From Shewanella algae (GTDB lineage: Bacteria; Pseudomonadota; Gammaproteobacteria; Enterobacterales; Shewanellaceae), in contig NZ_CP068230.1 in assembly GCF_009183365.2 (NCBI RefSeq), positions 2,943,001 through 3,007,000 of the forward strand: 64,000 nucleotides of DNA. The letters are read 5' to 3'. The stretch's first letter is position 1, and every line of letters starts with the position of its first letter. This document shows positions 54,258 through 63,396 of the stretch, piece after piece. The notes under the pieces are model-generated. The model did not search any database. It was not told the origin of the DNA and was given only the letters and a program-made list of their open reading frames with translations. The position numbers were made by a program, and so were the translations under genes.

Positions 54258-57012
54258 TTAGAACTTCATGCTGGCACGAACGAAGAAGTAGCGGCCCAAC
54301 ATATCATAGGTATAAGGGTCGGTATTCGAGTCGTTGTTACCTGTGTAGTATGGAGGCTCTTTGTCGAACAGGTTGTTGACACCACCGGATACGCGGATGC
54401 GGTCGGTGATATCGTAAGAACCCGACAGGTCATGGTAAACCACACTGTCAACTGAAGGCGCGTAGCAGCTGCCATCGTCGTTCTTACAAGCAAATGAATC
54501 CATACCGTCTATATAGCGGGCTTCATAAGTGACAGTCCAGTCATCACCGGCTGCAGTGATGTTCAGGTTGCTCTTGAACTTGGCATAAGCACCCACACCA
54601 CCTGTGATGTAACCACGATAGTCAACCGCATTACCATCCGGGTCAAACTCTTCATACTCGCTCAGGATAGAGCTGTCCCAGCCGGCTTTCCAGTCCAGAC
54701 CGAAGGCATTGAATACGTAGGCAATGTTGATATCGTAACCTGAGGTATTGGTAGCACCTATGTTCTGCAGACCGTTGTCGAACTTGATACGACCACTATT
54801 GTCGATTTCGATGTTGGAAGACTGACACAGCGCAGTGCCTGTGTTGATCTTGTTGCCACCGGCATCCAAACACTGGTTGGCAACATAGTTGTTGTCAACT
54901 GAAGTAATAGTGTTGGAGATCTCGATGTCATAGTAATCGACGGTCAGAGACAGACCTTCTACAAAGCTTGGTGAATACACCAGACCCAAAGTAGTGATAT
55001 CAGCTTCTTCAGGGGTCAGCATTTCGTTACCACCAACAGTCACTTCAGCCTGGTCCTGATCGGTGGCAGGGTGAACTATCTGTTCGAACGATGGTGACTT
55101 ACCACCGTACAGTTCATATACAGTTGGTGCACGGAAGGCTGTAGACATGCCACCGCGGATCATCAAGTCATCATATACACGCCAAGTCAGACCCAGTTTC
55201 CAGGTAGTATCATCACCGAAAGTGCTGTAGTCGAAGTAACGCATAGCGGCACTCAGATCCACTTGTTGTGCCAAAGGCAGCTCGCTCAGCAGTGGGATTG
55301 CCAATTCTGCGTAGAATTCGTTAACGCTGAAATCACCGGCAGTTGGCTCAACACGAGGATCGTTTGCCAGCCCCTGAGAAGTCAGGGAATCCGGAGTATA
55401 ATGAGCCGCTTCTTTACGGTGCTCATAACCCGCTGCAAAGCCCATCATACCGGCAGGCATTTCAAACAGATCGCCGGACAGAGTCGCTGCAATCACATCC
55501 AACTCACTGCCACCGCTGTTCACTTCGGTATAGATGTATGGCTTGATGCTCTCACCTTCCCATGAAGATTGCAGGAAAGGATCGAAAGTGCCTTCGAGTA
55601 CCCGCAGCGTTGATAGAACCTAAGTTGTGCAGGTTAGCCAGAGTATCGGTTGAGTCGTTCTTACCTTTGTTATAAGAAGCATCCCAGGTCCAGCCGTTTT
55701 CAAACTCACCTTCCAGGCCAACAACGATACGTATGGTGTCTACTACCTGGTCAAAGTCACGGGTACCGGACTCAACCATACGACGACCATAAGCCAGTTC
55801 TTCACCTGGCTGAACCCAAGGCAACAGGTCATCAGTCATCCAGCCGCCGGCTGATTTTGGATTGTAAACCCAGGCATCACCGTTCCAGATTGGCTGAGGC
55901 GCCATCTGCTGATTGGACCAACGCTTGGAGTACATGGCTTCGGTGAAGAAGCGAATAGATTCGGTCAGTTCATAAGTACCGGCCATGGACAGGTTCAAAC
56001 GCTCCATTGGCGTCGACAGATAGCTGTCCTTGGCGTAGTTGTATCTGTCAGCATCACCGAACTCGTGGTAGGTACCCCCCAGGCCACTCAGATCGGCCTC
56101 AGACATGCCATCAAAGTACTGGAACTTTGGCTTGCCTTCACCGTTATCAACATATTCACCATAGTAGCCCTTGTCACCTATGGCATAAGCACCTTCAGGT
56201 CCGGTGCCAACAATACCAAAGTTGTTGTCACCCCAGACATGGCCGCCTTGAGAGTAGCTACTACCGCCACAGTACAGGCTACGGTCCCCTTTTGGACCTG
56301 TCTCTGCAATCGGACAGTTGGAGAAATCGCGATCTGCCTGGCTGGCATCACCGCGCTTGGTGTACTGAGCATTAACTACGATATTACCTTTCTCGAAGGT
56401 GTTACCCAGAGTCATGTCGATGCTGGACTCGTCGGCATCGCCTTCTCCGGAAATACCGGTCTGAACGTTGATTTCAAAACCGTCGAAATCTCTTTTCAGA
56501 ATGATGTTAACCACACCGGCAATCGCATCGGTACCATAAATGGCAGAAGCACCATCTTTCAGTACTTCGACACGCTGGATCATGGAAACTGGGATAGTGT
56601 TAAGGTCAACAGAAGAAGCTGCACCGGTACCGGATGCAATCATACGACGACCATTCACCAGAACCAGAGTACGGTTGTCACCCAAACCACGCAGGTTGAT
56701 ACGAGAGTTACCGCCTGAGCCGTTGTTGATACCGGCGTTGGTCATGGCGCCACCGGCAGAGGTCATTTTCTGTAGAACGTCATCAATGTTAACGGCACCT
56801 GACGCTATGATAGATGAAGCATCGATCACGCTAACAGGGCTTGCTGTTTCCATATCGGTGCGCTTGATGCGAGAGCCTGTAACCTGAATACGCTCTACAT
56901 TGTCAGCACCTTCTTCGGCCGCCAAAACGGTTGGAGCGCTAAAAGCAGTCGCTGCAACACCACCAACCAATGCCAGACGCACTGCGTTGGTTAACGAATT
57001 ATTCTTATACAT
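54258..57012 (-). pseudogene. TonB-dependent receptor, frameshifted
   Basis: Two reading frames make one receptor. The first (from ATG 57012, after GGGAGATAAGT) has a signal peptide, the plug domain with VERIQVTGSRIKRTDMETAS and RINLRGLGDNRTLVLVNGRR, and part of the barrel; it ends at 55552. The second covers the rest and ends RYFFVRASMKF at 54258. They join at GGG on the minus strand (55601-55603): deleting one G restores the natural reading INAAVLEGTFDPFLQ and a 2754-bp gene of 917 residues. No other damage is seen, so the change is recent or a sequencing error. It lies next to the TonB2 operon that would energise it. The ligand is unknown. Confidence 0.9.
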
Positions 57013-57148
57013 ACTTATCTCCCTTTCGACATCTTGTGTCTTGGTAACGGATCCGAATGCTTTGCCCGGATCCTTTAGTTGTTTGCAGGTAGACATAAGT
57101 TAACCAGCAACAATTTCACGCAAATAAAATCACATAACAAACATTTTA

Positions 57149-57161
57149 TCAACATTTGAAA
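57149..57161. promoter_or_regulatory. Motif shared with TonB2 operon upstream region
   Basis: TCAACATTTGAAA is identical to 53775-53787 upstream of the DUF3450 gene. Both lie 140-200 bp before minus-strand starts of linked TonB functions, suggesting co-regulation by one factor. Confidence 0.5.
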
Positions 57162-57326
57162 CGTTAATATTGCATATAAAATTAACAACAAAAGAGAGAA
57201 GGTATTATTTCACTGAGCTTGAATATAACGGCTATCACAGCGGTATTAGGTATTTGGGGTAGTGTTATAACTTGTAACAGCCTGAAGTAAGGGGAGTTTG
57301 TCGCGATGCCTTTTCCCACCAAAAAC

Positions 57327-57342
57327 GTAACACATGTGTTAC
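57327..57342. promoter_or_regulatory. 16-bp palindrome GTAACACATGTGTTAC
   Basis: A perfect palindrome, about 315 bp upstream of the receptor start. A related dyad TGTTA-N7-TAACA lies 60 bp closer to the gene at 57264-57280. Likely a dimeric regulator site; the regulator is unknown. Confidence 0.45.
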
Positions 57343-57390
57343 ATACCTCTTTCTGGAAAGGAGTGTGAGCACTTGTGTTTTTCCAATAAA

Positions 57391-57412
57391 AAAGCGCCTT
57401 CCGGCGCTTTTT
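57391..57412 (-). terminator. Terminator of the porin gene
   Basis: AAAGCGCC-TTCC-GGCGCTTT stem with A-run to the left and T-run to the right. It ends the porin gene on the minus strand and would work in both directions. Confidence 0.9.
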
Positions 57413-57431
57413 TGAACAGCTTAATCTGTAA

Positions 57432-58631
57432 TCAGAGGGTATAGCGAATACCTATTGCAATGCCATCATCTTCAGACAATTCCATAGCAGCCTCTTCGGC
57501 GCCCTTGAAATCAGAGAAGTCTTTACGGCCTTCAACATACAATACGGTATTGGCATCCCATATATAGTGAACACCCATAACCACAAACTGACGCTTGAAC
57601 ACATCACCACCGTAAGCCTGCTCGTAAGCATCGCCGGCGTTCAGTAAGTTGTATGAGACAAAGGTACGAATATCATTGTCAAAGCGGTACGAAACCAGAG
57701 TTTCAACACCATAAGATTCAGGGATCAAACGCCCCAGATTATCTGTATCGTGGAACTCGTTCTTGTTGACGTTGGCAGCGGCATACAAACCTTGATTATC
57801 CCAACCACCCCAAGTAATACCTGCACCATAGATATAGTCAGACTCGGAAAAAGTACTGCCATCTGCGCGGGTCGCTTCAAACTCACCATAGTTATAGCCG
57901 GCCATCAGGCTGAGATCTTTGCTGACCGCATAGGTCAAGGCAATGCCATAAGTGTTGTTGAATTCCACCTTGGTGGCGGTTCCGGCAGTCGCAGCAGTGC
58001 CGGTAACAGGCGCATGATCCCTTGGCGGGAACGGGTTGGTACCTGAACTTTCATCCATCAAGAAGTCATCGTGCTTCAACTGAGTCTGGATGGCAAAACT
58101 GAAATCGCCAAAGCTGTTGCGATACTGAACCGTCTTATCACCACGACCGGTACCATTGATGGCGCCATCATCCTTGTTATAGGTATAGACACCGGCAGCG
58201 TTACCATCCCACACAAAGCCATAGTTGGTGTTGTACACCACGTCATACCAGGCGCCCCACTGTTTACCTATGGTCAGGGTGCCGTACTTGTCGTGAGAAA
58301 GTCCCGCATAACCAAGACGATTGTAGAAGAAATCATCCTGGACTGATTCAAACTTGCTGCTATAGACAATATCGCTGTTACCGAATGGGTTGACCCCCCA
58401 TTCAAGCATCACAAACGCATTCCAGCCGTGGGTCAGCTCACGTTCAAAGCCAAAATTGATCCTGGAAGCACCATTGACGACTTCCGTTTCACCCTGAGTA
58501 TTGATTACTCGGGCATCAACGAAACCGCCGATAGAGACTGCATTTTTTTGATCTTTGTAGATTTCAATAGCTTGAACCGATGGAACGGCCAAGAGTCCTG
58601 CCAGGACGGATGCGATGAGAGTCTTGTTCAT
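57432..58631 (-). CDS. Outer-membrane porin (Gram-negative porin type)
   Basis: 399 residues with a signal peptide (LIASVLAGLLAVPSVQA) and a mature start IEIYKDQKNAVSIGGFVDAR, then a 16-stranded barrel pattern (e.g. YGTLTIGKQWGAWYDVVYN, VQYRNSFGDFSFAIQTQLK, YGIALTYAVSKDLSLMAGYN) ending in GIAIGIRYTL. It resembles OmpC/OmpF-type and Shewanella Omp35-like porins. It lies on the same strand as the receptor, upstream, with its own terminator. Confidence 0.9.
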   Translation of the reverse strand: MNKTLIASVLAGLLAVPSVQAIEIYKDQKNAVSIGGFVDARVINTQGETEVVNGASRINFGFERELTHGWNAFVMLEWGVNPFGNSDIVYSSKFESVQDDFFYNRLGYAGLSHDKYGTLTIGKQWGAWYDVVYNTNYGFVWDGNAAGVYTYNKDDGAINGTGRGDKTVQYRNSFGDFSFAIQTQLKHDDFLMDESSGTNPFPPRDHAPVTGTAATAGTATKVEFNNTYGIALTYAVSKDLSLMAGYNYGEFEATRADGSTFSESDYIYGAGITWGGWDNQGLYAAANVNKNEFHDTDNLGRLIPESYGVETLVSYRFDNDIRTFVSYNLLNAGDAYEQAYGGDVFKRQFVVMGVHYIWDANTVLYVEGRKDFSDFKGAEEAAMELSEDDGIAIGIRYTL

Positions 58632-58846
58632 TTGCTGTTAACCTTAAGTGTTTTCAGTCTGCCTACCCCATTCCGTTGTTTTATTTCCTTCCAAGGGTGG
58701 CGAAGATTAGCAAAAGGTCAGTAAAGCGGCAAAGACAAAAATCACATTTTTTATTAGTTTTACCTTAAAAAAAACCACAAGAACCGATAAAACCCAGCAA
58801 TAAAACCATTTATTAACTTTATTAACTTTTTGAAACAAATTAAGCG

Positions 58847-61216
58847 TCAGATTAAACTCATTTGTCCTGTGCTGATTGATGTGAAATTTTCTTTCATTAT
58901 GGAAAGTATTGGATCGGCTATCGGCTTAATCTGTCTTTCGATGTAGTAGTCATAATCAATGGCTGAACGTCTGAGGGAAACAGCTTCGGGGCCATTGATT
59001 GTTACCAGATAATCAATCCGGGTGCCCAAACGGCCATAACGAGGGTCGCCGGTCTGCTCCAACAGTTGTCTGGCGGCCTTGACATGGGGTGATGCTTTGG
59101 CCTGATAGGCATCCAACTTACGCCTTAGCCGCTTGGAGAAAACAAGCTCACTATCATAGTCGCCGCGTTTGAGCGCTTCTATTTCTGTGGCCAAAAAGCC
59201 CACTACATCCAAGCCATTGAACATACGCCGGTACAGCTCGTACTGCACTCGTCTGGCCAGGGGACTCCAATCGCTGCGAACCTGTTCCATGCCTTTGAAG
59301 ATGATATCCAACTGACCTTGACTATTGCGGCTGGCACCGACATAGCGCTTTTTGGAGCCTTCTTCCGAATCTCTGAGGGTGGGCATCAGAAACTGTTCAT
59401 AATGGCGCTCAAACTCGAGTTCCAGATGACTCTGCAACTGAAAATGCTCCGCCAAATGCTGTTGCCACTTGGCGGTTATCCTGGCGGCCAGCTCCCTGCC
59501 GAAGGCTTGCGGATCTGTGATGTCATGCTGCTGTCCCAGCCAAACAAATGTCGAATCAGTGTCGCCATAGATGACACTCATGCCTTCATCCTCAATCCAA
59601 CGTTTGGTCTGCTGCATGATTTCATGGCCGCGCATGGTAATTGAGCTTGCCAATCGGGCATCGTGGAACACACAGCCCCGAGAGCCCAGTACCCCATAAA
59701 GCGAATTCATGATGATCTTGATTGCCTGAGACAGGGGGGCATTGGCTTGGGCCTTGGCGCTTTCCCGCTCTTGGGCCAACTTGGCGATAAGCGTTGGCAA
59801 GATAGGTTGTTTACGACTGAATCTGGCACCGAGAAAGCCGGGAACCGTCTCAACTTCGGGTTCACCCATGCCCTGCACCAGCCCCATGGGGTCGATTAAA
59901 AAAGTACGGATAATCGAAGGGTATAGACTCTTGAAGTCCAGCACCAGAATGTCCCGGTAAAGGCCCGGAATGGAGTCCATCACATAGCCACCGGGACTCT
60001 CCAGACCATCACTGGCCGGTGCTGCCGGCGCCACAAATCCGGCCCGGTGCAAGTGTGGCAGGTAGAGGTGATTGAACGCCGCCACCGAAGCCCCTACCCG
60101 GCCAAACTCCAACCCGGTCAGCAGCGCCCGGGCCAAAGCAAAATTCAATAGATCGGTTTTATCGAAAATATCCAGTACCAGACGGCAATCGGTCAGATTG
60201 TAGTGGGCCAATGCCAATTTATCCTCTTGAAAGAGGTGGCTTATCTCCTGACCGCGATCTTCAACTTTATCTATCGCCTTGCCCTCACTCAAGAGTGCGC
60301 GGGAGACGAACTCGAGCGAATAGCGCTCAAACTGATAGAAGGCGGCCTTGAGCCAGTCTATACCGTCCAGCACCACTCTCCCGGGCAAGGAGAGGGTTTC
60401 CGGTCGATACTTGCCTTCCACCAACCAGGACATGGGCACGCCTGCGCGCCCAAGCCGTGCTTCAATACCATGATGGGCGTATCGTCGGCTCAGCAGTGCC
60501 AGGTCAAAATTGACAACCGACCAACCTATGATGATGTCCGGATCCCAGAGACTGAACCAGTCAACCAAAGCCTGCAACAGGGCTGCTTCATCCCTGACCC
60601 AGTGGATATAGACAGGCCCGTCCTGGGCTTGGCCTATCATGTACACGCGCTGAAACAGCTCTCCATCGCGGTCACGACCGTAGAGTCCGGCGGAATAGAG
60701 TTCACCCTGCATGCTGCATTCAAGATCGAGGGAAATAACAGCCAGACCTATATTGTTGAGCGAGGCTTTCCTGGCGCGACTGGCAACAAACCGCTTCAGC
60801 GCACCGCTTTCCTCGCTGAAATAACCGTAAAACTCGGCATCGAGCGCAATAAAGCGCTCAATCAAGAAACGCTGCTGGGGTTTAAGATCGGCTTCATACA
60901 AAGGCATCCCCTGATCCTGGGCCTGCTTTTGCAGCAACCGCATCTGTTGCCGACTGCGACTGTAAAGCGCTGCAACCTTCTCTTTGGCGAAGTTTCTCAG
61001 CGCCAGCGGCTGGGCCCTCACCTGGCTTAAACCCTGGCATAAAACCGCCGCATCCTGCTCTTTGGCAAAGCAAACTTGTTCCTGCCCCGGCACCTCAACC
61101 AACACAGGCCCCAACTCGGTGGCCAAATAGTACTGCAGGCATAGCCCCTCGTCTCTCTGAGCCAGATGACGGGTAAGAATACGACCCTTAAGGGTTTGCG
61201 GCGTGTTTTGGGGCAT
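58847..61216 (-). CDS. polB: DNA polymerase II PolB
   Basis: 789 residues from the ATG at 61216 (a TTG four codons earlier is possible); E. coli PolB has 783. Family-B polymerase: exonuclease motif ISLDLECSMQGELY, DFKSLYPSIIRTFLIDP (motif A), KIIMNSLYGVLGSRG (motif B) and YGDTDSTFV (motif C). It is used in SOS repair and translesion restart. It diverges from dinG over an 86-bp region with a LexA-like box. Confidence 0.96.
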   Translation of the reverse strand: MPQNTPQTLKGRILTRHLAQRDEGLCLQYYLATELGPVLVEVPGQEQVCFAKEQDAAVLCQGLSQVRAQPLALRNFAKEKVAALYSRSRQQMRLLQKQAQDQGMPLYEADLKPQQRFLIERFIALDAEFYGYFSEESGALKRFVASRARKASLNNIGLAVISLDLECSMQGELYSAGLYGRDRDGELFQRVYMIGQAQDGPVYIHWVRDEAALLQALVDWFSLWDPDIIIGWSVVNFDLALLSRRYAHHGIEARLGRAGVPMSWLVEGKYRPETLSLPGRVVLDGIDWLKAAFYQFERYSLEFVSRALLSEGKAIDKVEDRGQEISHLFQEDKLALAHYNLTDCRLVLDIFDKTDLLNFALARALLTGLEFGRVGASVAAFNHLYLPHLHRAGFVAPAAPASDGLESPGGYVMDSIPGLYRDILVLDFKSLYPSIIRTFLIDPMGLVQGMGEPEVETVPGFLGARFSRKQPILPTLIAKLAQERESAKAQANAPLSQAIKIIMNSLYGVLGSRGCVFHDARLASSITMRGHEIMQQTKRWIEDEGMSVIYGDTDSTFVWLGQQHDITDPQAFGRELAARITAKWQQHLAEHFQLQSHLELEFERHYEQFLMPTLRDSEEGSKKRYVGASRNSQGQLDIIFKGMEQVRSDWSPLARRVQYELYRRMFNGLDVVGFLATEIEALKRGDYDSELVFSKRLRRKLDAYQAKASPHVKAARQLLEQTGDPRYGRLGTRIDYLVTINGPEAVSLRRSAIDYDYYIERQIKPIADPILSIMKENFTSISTGQMSLI

Positions 61217-61260
61217 GAGTCGGGACAATCGCGTTTTAGAGGTTTATTAGCATAAGAAAT

Positions 61261-61280
61261 TACTGGTAATATATACAGGA
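61261..61280. promoter_or_regulatory. LexA-like box between polB and dinG
   Basis: TACTGGTAATATATACAGGA matches the LexA pattern TACTGTATATATATACAGTA well: the core is CTGG-N8-ACAG, with one mismatch in CTGT-N8-ACAG. It lies 45 bp from polB and 23 bp from dinG, two genes of the SOS response in E. coli. Confidence 0.75.
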
Positions 61281-61302
61281 TAATTTTCCAGAACCGAGTC
61301 TC

Positions 61303-63375
61303 ATGCTAGCAGCCCATGTAAAGACCCAGATCCGTGAGATCTACAAGGACATTGCCTCTGCACTGCCCAACTTCCGTTCCCGCCGGGAACAGAATTATAT
61401 GGTGGCGGAGATCTCCAAGACACTTGCCGGTGAATACGACAAGCAGCGGCGCATCATGGTGATTGAAGCGGGAACAGGTATAGGTAAATCCCTGGCCTAT
61501 ATTCTGGGAACCATTCCCCTGGCGCTGGCCAGCAAGAAAAAAGTCTGTATTGCCACAGCGACAGTGGCGCTGCAGGAACAGTTGCTGCATAAAGATCTGC
61601 CGTTTTTTCTGCAACACTCCAAACTCAACTTCCGTTTCGGTCTGGTCAAAGGGCGTCAGCGTTACGTGTGCCTGGCCAAGCTTGAGATGTTGGTCGGTGA
61701 TGGCAACGGCAGCCAGATGGCCATGTGGCAGACCAAGCCGGATACCTCACAGGTTGAGCAGTTGCAGGCGCTGCTCAAAGACTATCAGGATGGCCGCTGG
61801 AATGGCGAGCTCGATACCCTCAAGACACCGCTGCCGGACCACCTGTGGCAGCAGATAGCCTGTGACAAACACAGCTGTCATCGCCAACTGGCCAGTCACA
61901 GCCACTGCCCCTTCCACAAGGCCCGCGAAGATATTGACACCTGGGATGTGCTTATTGCCAACCATAGTTTGTTACTGGCCGACCTTGAACTGGGTGGCGG
62001 TGTGATTCTGCCGGATCCGGAAGAAGTCTATTACGTTATCGACGAAGCTCATCACCTGCCGAATGTAGCCAGGGATTTCTCCAGCGCCCAGGCCACGCTC
62101 AGGGGCGCCTGTGATTGGTTGGAGAAAGTCAGCAAGACCACGGCCAAACTGCAAAACCAAATAAAGAGCAACAATATCATCGCCCCGGCGCAGGCGATGC
62201 TGGATCGTATCGAAGAATTAACCGGTCTGCTGAATCAGGTTGCCCACTACTGTGATACCCAACCCAAACTCTTTGCCAACCCGGAAAACCGCCTGCGGTT
62301 CGAACATGGCAAGCTGCCGGACGCCCTGTTGATTCAGGCGGAAAACCTGGCCACGGCCTCCAACGATGCTCTCAAACAATTCAACAAGATGCAGGCTATC
62401 CTCAGCGAAAGCGTCAAGGATGGTGAATTGCCAAGGCATCAGGCCGAAGCCCTATTGAGTGAAACCGGCTTTATGATGCAGCGCCTGGAAAACCTGCAAA
62501 AGCTCTGGAAAATGATGGCCAAGGAGGACAGTCCCAAAGGTGCCCCCACCGCCCGCTGGATTGAAGCCCTCAGCGGCAAGCAGCAGGACTACCTTTTCAG
62601 TGCATCGCCAATCGAAGTCGGCTATATGCTGGAACATATGTTGTGGGAAAAAGCCGCCGGCGTCGTGCTATGTAGCGCCACCCTCAGAGCGCTGAACCGC
62701 TTTGAGCATTTTGCCTATCAGGTTGGCCTGTCACTCAATGATGGCAGTCGCTACCTGGCGCTGCAATCTCCTTTCGATTTTGAAAACAACGCCACTCTCT
62801 ACCTGCCGAAAATGCGCACCGAGCCAACCGAAGACGCCTACACAGAAGAACTCGCCAGCCAGATAAAGCAGTTGGTGGAGGGGGAAATGGCCACTCTGGT
62901 GCTGTTTGCCTCCTACTGGCAGATGGAAAAGGTGGCCGATCTACTGCGCAACAAGCTGGTATCCGAACCGCTGATCCAGGGCAGTGCCCCACGCCAGCAC
63001 TTGCTCGAGCAGCATAAACAGAAATGTGACAAAGGCGAGCCCAGCATTATCTTTGGTACCGGCAGTTTTTCCGAGGGTCTCGACCTTCCCGGCGACTATC
63101 TGACCAACTTAATAGTGACCAAGCTGCCGTTTGCCGTGCCCACCTCGCCGGTAGAGCAGGCCCATGCAGAATATGTCAAAATGAAAGGCGGTAACCCGTT
63201 TTTACAATTGACTATTCCGGATGCGTCACGGAAACTCATCCAGAGTTGCGGCCGCCTGTTGCGAAAAGAGCAGGACTATGGCCGAATAACCATATTGGAC
63301 AGGCGTTTGGTAACCAAAAGATACGGGTCGTCGCTGCTCGATGCCCTGCCGCCTTACCGCCGCGTTATCGAATGA
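61303..63375 (+). CDS. dinG: ATP-dependent DNA helicase DinG
   Basis: 690 residues (E. coli DinG 716). XPD-like superfamily 2 helicase: Walker A EAGTGIGKSLAY, four-Cys iron-sulfur cluster region (RYVCLAKLEM, CDKHSCHRQL, SHCPFHK), DEAH box VIDEAHHLPN and the late motif SCGRLLRKEQDYGRI. It unwinds R-loops and forked DNA 5'-3'. It stops 21 bp before the second TSUP gene. The LexA-like box lies just upstream. Confidence 0.95.
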   Translation: MLAAHVKTQIREIYKDIASALPNFRSRREQNYMVAEISKTLAGEYDKQRRIMVIEAGTGIGKSLAYILGTIPLALASKKKVCIATATVALQEQLLHKDLPFFLQHSKLNFRFGLVKGRQRYVCLAKLEMLVGDGNGSQMAMWQTKPDTSQVEQLQALLKDYQDGRWNGELDTLKTPLPDHLWQQIACDKHSCHRQLASHSHCPFHKAREDIDTWDVLIANHSLLLADLELGGGVILPDPEEVYYVIDEAHHLPNVARDFSSAQATLRGACDWLEKVSKTTAKLQNQIKSNNIIAPAQAMLDRIEELTGLLNQVAHYCDTQPKLFANPENRLRFEHGKLPDALLIQAENLATASNDALKQFNKMQAILSESVKDGELPRHQAEALLSETGFMMQRLENLQKLWKMMAKEDSPKGAPTARWIEALSGKQQDYLFSASPIEVGYMLEHMLWEKAAGVVLCSATLRALNRFEHFAYQVGLSLNDGSRYLALQSPFDFENNATLYLPKMRTEPTEDAYTEELASQIKQLVEGEMATLVLFASYWQMEKVADLLRNKLVSEPLIQGSAPRQHLLEQHKQKCDKGEPSIIFGTGSFSEGLDLPGDYLTNLIVTKLPFAVPTSPVEQAHAEYVKMKGGNPFLQLTIPDASRKLIQSCGRLLRKEQDYGRITILDRRLVTKRYGSSLLDALPPYRRVIE

Positions 63376-63396
63376 TGCGCTCAATCAGGATGTAAA

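Larger units (their letters stand above)
57013..57431. other. Intergenic region upstream of the receptor gene
   Basis: About 420 bp. It contains the shared motif TCAACATTTGAAA (57149-57161) about 140 bp upstream of the receptor ATG, a 16-bp perfect palindrome (57327-57342) and the porin terminator (57391-57412). It is AT-rich and has no reading frame. Confidence 0.5.

Noticed and set aside
54146..54379. Small plus-strand frame opposite the receptor 3' end
   Set aside because: It covers the receptor's terminator and coding end, with no ribosome site or domain.
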